A stretch of 64,000 nt of DNA from Planctomycetia bacterium (GCA_015075005.1 JABTVC010000002.1:1508975-1572974), one strand, 5' to 3'; positions 26,057 to 37,779 are shown, counted from the stretch's first letter. A program made the numbers and translations. The notes: generated by a model not told the origin, from the sequence alone.

Positions 26057-26106
26057 CATACGAAAAAAGATCGTAAGTCTCTGTATTTATTGTACCCATA
26101 AAACGG

Positions 26107-29100
26107 GTCTCATTGAACCTATAAGGAATTGAAACTGCGGAAAGTGTAACTGACCCTAAGGGCGTAAGGGCTGGTCTCATTGAACCTATAAGGAATTGAA
26201 ACGCTGAGATTCAGGAAGTATTAAGGGACGGGTTGAGGTCTCATTGAACCTATAAAGAAATTGAAACCAAACTATTATTCTTGATAAATTATCAAATTAC
26301 AGTCTCATTGAACCTATAAGGAATTGAAACAGCATATTTAGTGTCCTTCCGCACTCTTTATTACTTGTCTCATTGAACCTATAAGGAATTGAAACAACAC
26401 AGGCAATGCAGTCATATAAGTAGGAAATCCATCACGTCTCATTGAACCTATAAGGAATTGAAACACTATAGCAAGATTGAATTTTCAATCTGCATTAAGC
26501 ATCTCATTGAACCTATAAAATTGAAACTGACAGCTATTTCGCGATCTAATGCATCTTCAGATGTCTCATTGAACCTATAAGGAATTGAAACATGCGATAT
26601 TTGTTTCTCCGTCGTGCGAGCGGGGAGTAGTCTCATTGAACCTATAAGGAATTGAAACACAAACGACAACGATATATGTATTCTATTGATGGTTCTTGGG
26701 TCTCATAGACCACCTATAATTGAAACCAATATATTCGCTTAACGCGTCTAATTCAGTTTTGTAGTCTCATTGAACCTATAAGGAATTGAAACAGGTCTCA
26801 CTGGGGATAGAAATCACATGCCGGAACGGTCTCATTGAACCTATAAGGAATTGAAACTACATAAAAAATGTTGGGCAAATAGGGAATTATCATTGTCTCA
26901 TTGAACCTATAAGGAATTGAAACTCTTTAATCCTCTGTTAATCCTCTGAACCACCTTCTCGTCTCATTGAACCTATAAGGAATTGAAACGTATAAAGCAC
27001 CCCCCACAAGCGTCAACGAGTCTCATTGAACCTATAAGGAATTGAAACTACTGGGACAAAGAAAGGACGAGGGCAACAGATGGGTCTCATTGAACCTATA
27101 AGGAATTGAAACCTTTACATCACTTTCACGTTGATTTTCTTCAAGATGTCTCATTGAACCTATAAGGAATTGAAACGAACGGCACTGTGAGTACGACAGT
27201 CGAAGGATCAGGTCTCATTGAACCTATAAGGAATTGAAACAACCAGTATTCGTGTAAATAACAAGGGTGATTTTCAGTCTCATTGAACCTATAAGGAATT
27301 GAAACAGATAAACCATCAACAGGTTTTTTTCCTAACAATGCGTCTCATTGAACCTATAAGGAATTGAAACCCAGTTAAGAAGGCTACAAGTGGTAATAAT
27401 TCACCGGTCTCATTGAACCTATAAGAATTGAAACCACTTAAAAAATTGAATTATCTGTCGTAATCGGTCTCAGTCTCATTGAACCTATAAGGAATTGAAA
27501 CCAATAATGCCTGGATAGACGCTAAATGTATCGCTGTCTGTCTCATTGAACCTATAAGGAATTAAACTTTCCTCTGAACTGATTATCTGCTGTCATTGTT
27601 CAGTCTCATTGAGACCTATAAGGAATTGAAACTAGTTTTGTGAAGAAAATGAAGATGGAAAGTCTCATTGAACCTATAAGGAATTAAACATTGTTGTCCC
27701 TGCCAATCCATAATGCTAGAACCGTCTCATTGAACCTATAAGAATTGAATTTGGTCTACACTTACAACAATAGGATCAGATTTTGTGTCTCATTGAACCT
27801 ATAAGGAATTGAAGCAGGAGTCGTGAACAGAGTGAACGACGGGGGCAACATAAATCTCATTGAACCTATAAAGAATTGAAACCTAATATGGGGATTAACA
27901 GCTGGCATCCATACAACTGTCTCATTGAACCTATAAGGAATTGGAAACATGGAAAGATGTCTTACATAGGAATAGACAAATGAAGTCTCATTGAACCTAT
28001 AAGAGATTGAAACATTATCGTATTCAGGATACATTAATCAGTGTGTCTCATTGAACCTATAAGGAATTGAAACAGTTTGCACATTCATCATCTCTGAGTT
28101 TGTGGTAATGTCATTTGAACTATAAACCCATTAACAATAAACCGTTGTCCATGAACCTGAACTGTCAAATGGTCTCATTGAACCTATAAGGAATTGAAAC
28201 GGATAATCGGAAAGTACCAATTTGGGGTTTCTGACAAGTCTCATTGAACCTATAAGGAATTAGAAACAGGGATTAATTTTCTTACAGCTCATGAGAACCT
28301 ATCTCATTGAAACTATAAGGAATTGAAACAGAATCCAATCTATGATAGTCTGACTGGATTAAGTCTCATTGAACCTATAAGGAATTGAAACCGATTGATC
28401 AAACGCATTGTAGAATAAGCAAATCTCATTGAACCTATATGAATTTGAAACTAGGGACTATAGTATTATTTGGGTTTGAAGATATCATTTGTCTCATTGA
28501 ACCTATAAGGAATTGAGAAACTTGATTGACAAGTAAACATTTTTAAATAATATTGTCTCATTGAACCTATAAGGAATTGAAACTAGTAACTATTTGCAAC
28601 ACTACACCGCCTGTCGTTTCAGTCTCATTGAACCTATAAGGAATTGAAACCAAGTAGGAATACCTGCAATAACAGACAAGGCGAGGTCTCATTGAACCTA
28701 TAAGGAATTGAAACATAATCAGAATAGACAGTCACATTACCTTGCCTTCCTCCCTAATCTCATTGAACCTATAAGGAATTGAAACGGTTTTGTATCATAC
28801 CCAAAGTCCCGTATGCCAGTTGTCTCATTGAACCTATAAGGAATTGAAACATTGTCCATTTCCTGTATTAAAACAGGCAAGTTGTATAGTCTCATTGAAC
28901 CTATAAGGAATTGAAACAATGGTATAACCAAACCAATAAACTTTTGTAACAGATCATTGAACCTACAAGGAATTGAAACAGTTAGAATATAAGTTAAATT
29001 CAAATCTTCAGACGTCTCATTGAACCTATAAGGAATTGAACAGTCAAATGACATCGTTATCTGATCCTTCGACACTCATTGTCTCATTGAACCTCAGGAA

Positions 29101-32100
29101 TTGAAACTTCTGGTTTAAATTCAGATATCACGGAACTATCAGGTCTCATTGAACCTATAAGGAATTGAAACAATGTCTTTAGTCTGCTTTGTTTTAGATT
29201 ATTATAGTCTCATTGAACCTATAAAATCTAAACTAACTTGAAGTTAGAGTGGATAGATGTTAAGCCTTCCTCGTCTCATTGAACCTATAAGGAATTGAAA
29301 CTCCTCATTCGTTATTACATCGTATGTCTTCATTTTCTGTCTCATTGAACCTATAAGGAATTGAAACTGATAATATACACAGATCCTACAATGAAATTTA
29401 TCGTAGAAAATTGAACCTATAAAATTGAAAGAACAACTATCAATTTTATTTATACTAATTCCTGATGTCTCATTGAACCTATAAAATTGAACCATGCAAG
29501 ACAGGCACATGGTCTCGAAATGTTTTCATCTCTATGAACCTATAAGATTAAAACAAATATCAATTTGCATTTTAGCAAGTCGTTCATCATCTCATTGAAC
29601 CTATAATTTAAACTTTATAACCGCACCTTTTACATTCCTTACCTATTCCTATGTCTCATTGAACCTATAAGGAATTGAAACGTCAAATAAACGCCGACCT
29701 GGCATGCGTTTTGTTGTCTCATTGAACCTATAAGGAATTGAAACGTAACAATCTCGTAGATGTAACCCGTATTTCTGCGCGTCTCATTGAACCTATAAGG
29801 AATTGAAACATCCTTCTATTCTATTATACCCAATCTCCCCTGGTCTCATTGAACCTATAAGGAATTGAAACGCGATTATCGGACTCGTATATATTCATAA
29901 CTGTATAGTCTCATTGAACCTATAAGGAATTGAAACTACAGAGTCCGGCAGAATTTCCGGCCTTCCCGTTCAACGTCTCATTGAACCTATAAGGAATTGA
30001 AACGACTCTGTACGGTGTCATAAAGTGTATCTGTGCTGGTCTCATTGAACCTATAAGGAATTGAAACTATCGTCTTGATAGGAGATAACTGTAGTCGTGT
30101 ACCAATCTCATTGAACCTATAAGGAATTGAAACTATGGATCTAAACAGACACGCTTGCCCAAATAGTCTCATTGAACCTATAATGAATTGAAACAGTTTG
30201 GGATGTATTTCAGTATTCAATGGCCCCTCCTCATTGAACCTATAAGGAATTGAAACCTTTATCGCTCACTTTTAACTGAATCATTCGAGATGTCTCATTG
30301 AACCTATAAGGAATTGAAACACGTTGGAGAGAGTTTCAGAATCAAAGATATTATGTCTCATTGAACCTATAAGGAATTGAAACATATTTCGATTACTGAT
30401 TATGCTAAGGATTAACGCTGTCTCATTGAACCTATAAGGAATTGAAACGTACCTTGTTCTTTTCCATTTCCTTAGAGCTCCTTGTCTCATTGAACCTATA
30501 AGGAATTGACTACGAAGATCGCTGAAATGATCAGCGCATCTTCCCGTATCTCATTGAACCTATAAGGAATTGAAACCGGAATGATAGAGAAACCAATTAT
30601 TGTATGAGATAGTCTCATTGAACCTATAAGGAATTGAAAACATGAAATACTGCCACCGTGTATCCTCCGGTAAAACGTCTCATTGAACCTATAAGGAATT
30701 GAAACTAAAAAGCAAAAGAAACATTACAGGTAAACCGTCTCATTGAACCTATAAGGAATTGAAACATATCTGCTGCGGTGTTATACTGTATGAGACTGCC
30801 TGGGTCTCATTGAACCTATAAGGAATTGAAACGTCAAACCAGCTAAGCCACGTACTGCTGCATCACCCGTCTCATTGAACCTATAAGGAATTGAAACAAC
30901 ACAACAGATGAGCCATATCAAAGGGCTTCATTAGTCTCATTGAACCTATAAGAATTGAAACACAATAGGGTGGACTTGAAAAGCAAATTGAGGCGGCGTC
31001 TCATTGAACCTATAAGGAATTGAAACAGGATAGGTCTTGGGATGCTGAAAATGCAGAAATGGTCTCATTGAACCTATAAGGAATTGAAACCATTATAGAT
31101 GATCTCTACGATAAAGACTATGATGTCTCATTGAACCTATAAGGAATTGAAACCTGCCGTGGGAAGCATCAAAATCTGAAAGTGCACTGTCTCATTGAAC
31201 CTATAAGGAATTGAAACACAAAAGGTAATGGCGTGCCAGTGTGTCGGATAATACACGTCTCATTGAACCTATAAGGAATTGAAACACAGACTGCCTGGTA
31301 ATTGTTGAAGCGATGTTGGAGTAGTCTCATTGAACCTATAAGGAATTGAAACATCCTTACCTCAGCGCAATATACAAGCTCGATGTAGTCTCATTGAACC
31401 TATAAGGAATTGAAACACACCACTAATCGCTTGACTTGACATTTTTATTCACCGTCTCATTGAACCTATAAGGAATTGAAACCAATATCACTACCTGTAG
31501 TATCCGATGGATTAGTGTCTCATTGAACCTATAATGAATTGAAACAGGAAAACAGGATTCTGTTATCGTTTTATTAAAATAGTCTCATTGAACCTATAAG
31601 GAATTGAAACAAAAGCGTAAGGCGCTAAAAGAATCGCTACCTGCCGTCTCATTGAACCTATAAGGAATTGAAACGCCTGCTGCGTCAAAGATCGCCTTTA
31701 CCGCCGTATGTCTCATTGAACCTATAAGGAATTGAAACTCAAAACTAAAAGCATTATCTATTTTCCCTGAGTCGTCTCATTGAACCTATAGGAATTGAAA
31801 CGTTACTGAGGTTGGAATAGTAGCAAGATTGCTTACTGTCTCATTGAACCTATAAGGAATTGAACCGTGAAAATATAGAGAAGTTGTTCTTTGTATTATC
31901 GTCTCATTGAACCTATAAGGAATTGAAACTTGAATCAGGGTTCACAGAAAAAGAATCAAGATTTGTCTCATTGAACCTATAAGGAATTGAAACCATCTCC
32001 GGTGGCAATTAACGACCTCAATCGAAGGAGTCTCATTGAACCTATAAGGAATTGAAACAACATTTGCGTAGGTAGTATCGTAACTTTTGGCTGCTGTCTC

Positions 32101-32956
32101 ATTGAACCTATAAGGAATTGAAACGGATGTAAGCCAAAAATACAATGTAATGTTACAAGCGTCTCATTGAACCTATAAGGAATTGAAACGTGGTAGTGTT
32201 AGTCTTGGTTCTAAGCCTATGATGTCTCATTGAACCTATAAGGAATTGAAACAAATTACAAAAACCAAGTCAGTGAGGCTTTATCTGGTCTCATTGAACC
32301 TATAAGGAATTGAAACACCAATGGGTCAGAATATGTTTCCTTCTCCAACAGGTCTCATTGAACCTATAAGGAATTGAAACATCGTTTGCGTCTAAGTGCT
32401 GAATACGAAAGAGATAAGTCTCATTGAACCTATAAGGAATTGAAACACTACAAAGAACGCAGTGTGGTTTAGCTGGTAGAGTCTCATTGAACCTATAAGG
32501 AATTGAAACAAAGATTACACAAGGGTTTTTGGTGGCGGGGATAAGTCTCATTGAACCTATAAGGAATTGAAACCAGTTCAAGACATCTTTCTATCGTATC
32601 TAATTGTAGTCTCATTGAACCTATAAGGAATTGAAACTTTCTGCAAATCTCCAACAAAATCATCTAAACACAGTCTCATTGAACCTATAAGGAATTGAAA
32701 CTTAAATGATTTACCCTCTTGTGAATCTAATTTAAGTCTCATTGAACCTATAAGGAATTGAAACAAAAAAAATCGGCATGCTCTTTGGTTAGGTTTTAGG
32801 TCTCATTGAACCTATAAGGAATTGAAACGAGATGATATACCCGCACTTTAAACTTTGGGTACAGTCTCATTGAACCTATAAGGAATTGAAACAGATGTTC
32901 TACTTGTGGAGAAAAAGTTCCAAAGTCGTCTCATTGAACCCATAAGGAATTGAAAC
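26107..32956 (+). CRISPR. CRISPR array, about 107 repeats
   Basis: Repeats are 29 bases, beginning GTCTCATTGAACC and ending GGAATTGAAAC, with spacers of about 33-37 bases. I counted about 107 repeats by eye, with an uncertainty of two or three. The last repeat (32928-32956) has a T-to-C change (CCCATAAGG), which marks the trailer end. Transcription is inferred on the plus strand. About twenty repeats, most between 26240 and 29640, have small deletions or insertions, often loss of G or GG in TAAGGAA, and a few are hardly recognisable (near 26701, 28110, 29410 and 29530). The trailer half is nearly uniform. Spacers are varied and I saw no repeated spacer. The I-D effector and the decayed cas6/1/2/4 are the only cas genes in the window. 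Confidence 0.97.
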
Positions 32957-33358
32957 TCAGGTATCAGGTAGATGTAGCCCACCGATAAAATATATCATCC
33001 GACCGAAGGTTATCGATTGCTTTTAATCAGAAATCTCGTCAATACCAACGGGGCGCATGGAATTTGTTATTGGTGGGCGGTGCCCATCCTACCATGGCTG
33101 AGTAATACATCACATCGTTTCATCACACGGTTGCATAATACCACACGTCTGTGCCGCGACGCACTTTTCACGCATCTTTACATACATGCATGGTAATTTA
33201 TATCGGCTACTTTTGTTTATATGGTATTGCTATTCAATATTTTACAAGACAACTTGTTTAAATATTTTCCAGTACTTCTATTGGCGGTATTTTAATTGCT
33301 TTGGAAATTGGAAAGAGATTTGGTGTTTTCGTAATTCTCTGTAAAACTTCTCTTCAGT

Positions 33359-33440
33359 TGCCCGCCCCAAACTCCTGTTTGGGAGTGTAATGTACGAGAA
33401 ACTCAGTTTCTCTGCACGTGTGTTTCCAAACATGAGTTTG
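33359..33440 (-). repeat. Array-flanking inverted repeat, right copy
   Basis: Reads GCCCCAAACTCCTGTTTGGG, then GAGAAACTCAGTTTCTC on the plus strand, the reverse complement of the left copy. The rest of 32957-33551 has no gene I can support. An upstream in-frame ATG at 33390 for the PilZ gene lies inside this repeat and is unlikely to be the true start. Confidence 0.7.
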
Positions 33441-33551
33441 GGAACAGGGGCACTTGATGCCTTTTTGATGTACTATGTTTCGGATAATTTTTGGAAACGG
33501 ATATTATTTCAATCGAATTGGGAGGAAACAGGGTTACAGTGCGAGGCAATT

Positions 33552-33914
33552 ATGTCTGGTAATCGATATTTTAGCCGTATCAAATTTCCGGCACACGCCC
33601 GGATTGAATTCAATGATACTACCCATACATTAGAATTATTTGATATCTCTTTGCGAGGTGCATTATTACACTCCCAAGTTCCTGTTTTATTAAATGCAGG
33701 AACTTGTTACACACTAAAAGTCTATCTTCCCTTATCCAATATTACCCTGACCTTTTGTGCAGAACTCGTTCATTTCCATGGAAACAATTTTGGGTTTAAA
33801 TTTTTAGATGCAGACGTAGACACCATGACCCATCTGAGAAACCTGCTTGGCTATAATATTGGCAACCCTGACCAGATTACCCACGAATTTCATTTCTGGC
33901 TGGATTCTGTATGA
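33552..33914 (+). CDS. PilZ-domain protein
   Basis: A 120-residue single-domain protein. The N-terminal RYFSRIKFPAHARIEF and the later DISLRGALL fit the RxxxR and DxSxxG motifs of PilZ, the c-di-GMP receptor domain, although the first arginine spacing is not ideal. The start at 33552 puts the motif at the N-terminus, as usual, with GCGAGG upstream. A longer frame from 33390 covers a repeat and is rejected. Its target is not known. Confidence 0.7.
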   Translation: MSGNRYFSRIKFPAHARIEFNDTTHTLELFDISLRGALLHSQVPVLLNAGTCYTLKVYLPLSNITLTFCAELVHFHGNNFGFKFLDADVDTMTHLRNLLGYNIGNPDQITHEFHFWLDSV

Positions 33915-33968
33915 AAATAAGGGAGTGATACCGGTGTACGTATTACCATGAATTTGCCTGCTGATATG

Positions 33969-34709
33969 TCAAATGCCTGAACCATCTGAACAATTGATAT
34001 TGCAATACTTCGGCCCTTCGTCACCATCTTTTGCCAGATGCCGCCAACGGCCTGCTCGCGGGTCTTCTCCTGGTTCGACGGGTGTGGTGCAGCATTCGCA
34101 TCCAATGCTGGGATAGTTTTGTTTATGCAAGGGGTGTACAGGCACGTCATGTTGCTGAAGGTACGTTTGAATCTGTTCGTCCGTCCAATCGAATATCGGG
34201 TACAGGGTGTATCCTGCAGTCCGCGGATCTTGAATGAGCGGGGACACCCGGGCACGCCTGCCTCCTTCACTCCGGCGCAAACCAATCATTACAAGTTTAC
34301 GCCCGTACTGCCTGATATGATTGAGGAATGGAACTGTCTTGCGCACGTGACAGCATTCTTTCTGACCATCGGTGCAGAGGTATAATTTTTTTCCAAATTT
34401 CTTTTCCTGCTCTTCCGGGGTTAGCTCGGGATACAACGTTACAATATGTAACTTGTAACGGCGCATATATTCGTCACGAAGCTGCAATGTCTCCCTGAAG
34501 TGATGGCCTGTATCCACGAAGAGTATTTCATTCTTCAGCTCCATCCGGTAAAAAAAGTGCATTAGCACAGATGCAGAACTCTGCATGCTGCTCAGCAGCA
34601 CGGCATCATTGCCAAATGTTTCTACTGCCCAGCGAATCCGTTCCATGGCAGTCAGGCCCTGCAACTGCTTATTTGTAGCTATTATGTCCAGTTCCATCGT
34701 ATATCTCAA
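33969..34709 (-). CDS. cysH: Phosphoadenylyl/adenylyl-sulfate reductase
   Basis: A 246-residue CysH-type protein that reduces activated sulfate to sulfite for cysteine synthesis. It has the pyrophosphate-binding region VLLSSMQSSASVLMHFF, the FVDTGHHFRET motif and two cysteine pairs, KECCHVRK and GCECCTTP, that hold a 4Fe-4S cluster in APS-reducing enzymes. These pairs favour use of APS over PAPS. The usual C-terminal Gly-Cys-Gly-Leu-His tail is not seen. Here it ends CSDGSGI. The gene follows the methyltransferase remnant on the same strand with a 33-base gap. Confidence 0.88.
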   Translation of the reverse strand: MRYTMELDIIATNKQLQGLTAMERIRWAVETFGNDAVLLSSMQSSASVLMHFFYRMELKNEILFVDTGHHFRETLQLRDEYMRRYKLHIVTLYPELTPEEQEKKFGKKLYLCTDGQKECCHVRKTVPFLNHIRQYGRKLVMIGLRRSEGGRRARVSPLIQDPRTAGYTLYPIFDWTDEQIQTYLQQHDVPVHPLHKQNYPSIGCECCTTPVEPGEDPRAGRWRHLAKDGDEGPKYCNINCSDGSGI

Positions 34710-34742
34710 ATGCTTTGAATGTGGCCGGGCATTCCGTTGCCT

Positions 34743-35825
34743 TCATCGATTTTTCATGGCAAAAGAAATATCGTGTGTCAATGCCATTACCCTTTCTGCT
34801 TCTTCCATCGTTAATGTTCCTGTACCGCAACTGGGTGTAATGATTGAACTTTCTCGGATTAATGCCCTTGATATTTCTTTGCTAACGAGAAATTGAATAC
34901 CGTCATTCAGTTTTTTGAGCAGATCATTAAGCGAGACGTTCATAATCTTGGGAGAAGTTGGGACGATACCCCACGCCAGATAGCCTCCCCTGTCAAGAAA
35001 TGCCTTTATTTCACGCCAGTACATCAGGTACTTATCCATAAACTCATAGGCGTCAAAACTGATAATATCTACCCGGGAATCCATAAGCATTGCCCAGTCC
35101 GTGTTGCCGCAACAATGAGTGCCGGTCAGGCCGCCGTGGGATTGTATGGTTTCATAGACCTCGTTCAGGGCGCTCACAGCCCTTTCGCGGCTGATATTCA
35201 TAAATGCAGAACCGAAACTCGTGAGATAGGGTTCATCAGCAAAGATGATAACCGGCAGGCCATATTGGGACAACTTTGTAAACTGCCAGTATGCCTTCAT
35301 CGATATCATCTTGATGATTACATCAAAGAATTCCTCGCTGCACAGGGCCGTAATTCCGTAGAAAGCTTCAGGTTAACCTGCCAGGGTAATCGGTCCGACC
35401 ACCTGCCCTTTGAGTGCGCGAAAAGATTTTTGGGGTGACTTGTTAAGCCGGTCAATCATTGCGTAAAACCCTGCTGAGCATGCGGGGCTTATTTGAAACA
35501 GGTCGGGGTCATTTTTTAAATAGTCTTCGTAAAAACCGGCCAAAGCACTGGATGTGTCACTTGAAACGTCAAGACTTACTGTTTTCCCGTCCGCATGAAT
35601 TTTAAGGCAGGGAAGTCCTTCTGTGTACTGAATGCACATTTCTTCTTTGATACTGTTTTTTGGTAACTGAGGCCAGCAGGGTATTTCGGGGAGTGATTTG
35701 AACATAAGTTCACAAGCCGCATCGACGTTGGTATGGGGAAGACTACCAATTGCCGTTGCTGAGAAATCACCTTTAAATTTCATTGACATAGAATTACTAC
35801 CTGCCCTTACTGTAAGAAAGTCCAT
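34743..35825 (-). pseudogene. MetE/UroD-type methyltransferase with an in-frame stop
   Basis: Two frames in the same phase (34743-35309 and 35373-35825) make one protein of about 360 residues. The first part reads ATAIGSLPHTNVDAACELM and GQVVGPITLAG, then a TAA at 35373-35375, then PEAFYGITALCSEEFFDVIIK, VIIFADEPYLTSFGSA, THCCGNTDWAML and PSCGTGTLTMEEAERVM. These are motifs of the cobalamin-independent methionine synthase C-terminal domain and relatives, with the His-Cys and final Cys zinc ligands present. The stop lies in the conserved GPITLAG strand. A nonsense mutation, or two compensating base errors nearby, are both possible. Confidence 0.7.
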
Positions 35826-35876
35826 TCCCAGGGGGGAATACTTTATACCATGATAAAATATGTGGCTTTAATGTAA

Positions 35877-35901
35877 CACGGACAAACAAAGTTTGTCCGT
35901 G
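35877..35901. repeat. Dispersed palindrome, family B, copy 1
   Basis: CACGGACAAAC and its complement GTTTGTCCGTG with a 3-base centre, followed by CCACC. Related copies are at 48790-48813 and 50673-50727. Confidence 0.8.
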
Positions 35902-35945
35902 CCACCCTCGTAACTTTGAAATTCCTTACCATTGAACCTGCTGTG

Positions 35946-36034
35946 CGACTTTAACCATAGGAGAATCTTAGGATTTTTGCTCTAAGGCGAGTTTATCAGA
36001 CTCTTGTTCGACTTTAACCATAGGAGAATCTTAG
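35946..36034. repeat. Two 26-bp direct repeats 63 bp apart
   Basis: Identical 26-base units at 35946-35971 and 36009-36034, containing CGACTTTAACCATAGG and AGAATCTTAG, with 37 bases between. The spacing is CRISPR-like, but there are only two units and no cas gene next to them. The rest of 35826-36230 shows no gene. Confidence 0.75.
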
Positions 36035-36230
36035 CCGTTTTTTAACACCGAGTCAATAATTAAGTATGGTTTCCCCGGAATCCCTGACGTCTTCAGCCTG
36101 CTTCTCCTCAGCATTCTTTTTTGTTGACATTCAGTGGAATGAAAACATATCATTGTAACGGCACTGCCGGATAGAGACGGATGGGGGGCAGTAATAACAG
36201 TATGGCAATAAAAAGGGCGAACATAACGAT

Positions 36231-36650
36231 ATGGAAGATAAAAACTACTTTCGGAAAAAAATTCATGAAATTAAAACACGCGTCCGTTACCAGGAGACAG
36301 ACCAGATGGGTATTGTCTATTACGGTAATTTCTTTGTCTATTTTGAAATGGGCCGGACAGAATATTTGAGGGATCTTGGATTGCCATACTCAGAATTGGA
36401 AAAGGAGCATATCTACTTCCCCGTTGCCGAAGCACGATGCAGGTATCGCTCACCTGCCCATTATGATGACGTTCTCGTTATACAGACCTGGGTTTCTGAA
36501 TTGAAGCATGCTACCGTGGAGTTTAGCCACAACGTGCTCCGTGAGGGTGATAGCACCCTCATTGCGGAGGGCAGTTCAAAGCTGGCATGTCTCAATGAAA
36601 AGCGGAAGCCTGCTCCTATGCCGGAAAAACTGAGAAAACTCTTCCAGTAA
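36231..36650 (+). CDS. YbgC/4-HBT-type acyl-CoA thioesterase
   Basis: A 139-residue hot-dog fold thioesterase. The active-site stretch RYQETDQMGIVYYGNFFVYFEMGR has the Asp of the family (TDxMGxVYxxNYxxxFE) and the YRxPAxYDDVLVIQTWV strand follows. Such enzymes hydrolyse acyl-CoA or acyl-ACP. The substrate is not predictable. It converges with the PfkB gene. Confidence 0.9.
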   Translation: MEDKNYFRKKIHEIKTRVRYQETDQMGIVYYGNFFVYFEMGRTEYLRDLGLPYSELEKEHIYFPVAEARCRYRSPAHYDDVLVIQTWVSELKHATVEFSHNVLREGDSTLIAEGSSKLACLNEKRKPAPMPEKLRKLFQ

Positions 36651-36690
36651 AAAAGAATCTTTTCATGCATCATGCACGCTGCAGTGCATT

Positions 36691-37647
36691 TTAAAAAGCC
36701 TTTTCTCCAAAGATGGATGAAAAGCGCTTATTAAATAATTCAGGAGTAAAATTAAAATTCTGAGGGCCGTGTACTTCAACACAATAAGCAGCACAAACTG
36801 CCCCTATTTTTGCAGCATGTATCATATCTTTTTTTGATGCTATAAGCCCTTTAATCAACCCTGCCCGGTAAGCATCACCTGCCCCTGTGGGGTCATTCAC
36901 CTGTTGTACTTTCTCGGCAGGTATATTGCTGCTTTGTATCTTGTTGTCGTTATCTTTATGCATGACCACAGAACCGAACTCCCCTTTTGTTATAATGAGT
37001 GTTTCTGTCCTTTCAAGGATGTCCTCAATGGTCATGAAGGTTTTTTCCTGGGTTAATTGCAGTTCATAGTCATTGCAGATAAATATTTTAGATCCGTGTA
37101 TCATCTCCGTTAACAGCTCTTTCGTCCACGCAGGAAGGGATTGTCCCGGATCAAAAATATAATCGATCCCCTTCTTTTTGTATAGAGTGGAAAAATTAAC
37201 CATATCACTCAAATTTCCTGGCGCAACGATAGCAAGCGTCTTCTCGGGTGCGACAGTGTCGAGATCAAAATCGGAACTAAATTTCATTGCACCGGGATTA
37301 AAAGCAGTTATCTGATTGTCCGACTGGTCAGTGGTTATATATGCACCCGCAGTTAGTTCATCCTGTATGACCTTAATATTTTTTGTACAGATGTTGCGCT
37401 GTGTTAACCAATTTCTGTAAGGTTCAAAATCACGTCCTGCCGTAGCAATGATGGTGGGACTTTCTCCCAGCAATGCAAGGGCATAGGCAATATTACCTGC
37501 AGTGCCTCCAAAATTTTCCATGATGTCATTTATCATGAAACATACATTCAGCATGTGTATCTTATCGGGAAGTATATGGTCAGAAAACTTTCCCGGAAAA
37601 TTCATAATCCTGTCATAGGCCAATGATCCCGAAACAAGAATGTTCAT
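36691..37647 (-). CDS. PfkB-family sugar/nucleoside kinase
   Basis: A 318-residue ribokinase-fold kinase. The N-terminal ILVSGSLAYDRIMNFPGKF and GGTAGNIAYALALLG (signature 1) and the C-terminal NDPTGAGDAYRAGLIKGL (signature 2, with the catalytic Asp in GAGD) are intact. The N-terminus is close to adenosine-kinase-like members, so a purine nucleoside is a possible substrate, but this is only a guess. It is transcribed alone. Confidence 0.88.
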   Translation of the reverse strand: MNILVSGSLAYDRIMNFPGKFSDHILPDKIHMLNVCFMINDIMENFGGTAGNIAYALALLGESPTIIATAGRDFEPYRNWLTQRNICTKNIKVIQDELTAGAYITTDQSDNQITAFNPGAMKFSSDFDLDTVAPEKTLAIVAPGNLSDMVNFSTLYKKKGIDYIFDPGQSLPAWTKELLTEMIHGSKIFICNDYELQLTQEKTFMTIEDILERTETLIITKGEFGSVVMHKDNDNKIQSSNIPAEKVQQVNDPTGAGDAYRAGLIKGLIASKKDMIHAAKIGAVCAAYCVEVHGPQNFNFTPELFNKRFSSIFGEKAF

Positions 37648-37779
37648 GTCGTCTCCTTTTATACTTATTTAATTTCTGCGAAGAATAAAGATAATCAGGT
37701 TGACCGGGTAGGGTGGGCGTCGCCCGTCAAACATCACCTCATCATGCCAGCATACGGGTGTAAACCTCAGTAATAGCCA

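Larger units (their letters stand above)
25677..26106 (+). promoter_or_regulatory. CRISPR leader region
   Basis: About 430 non-coding bases between cas2 and the first repeat. This is taken as the leader side because the repeat at the other end is the one with a point change and because the repeats end in ATTGAAAC on this strand, the usual crRNA 5' handle. It holds an inverted-repeat copy (25680-25757) shared with the far side of the array and a perfect 16-bp palindrome (26041-26056). No promoter boxes are clear enough to mark. Confidence 0.6.

Noticed and set aside
26466..32766. Many minus-strand open frames with VSIPYRFNET and FQFLIGSMR repeats
   Set aside because: They are read-throughs of the CRISPR repeats, whose reverse complement happens to lack stops in two frames.
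35946..36034. Calling a second CRISPR array
   Set aside because: Only two units and no cas gene or leader next to it, so it is kept as a repeat and finding only.
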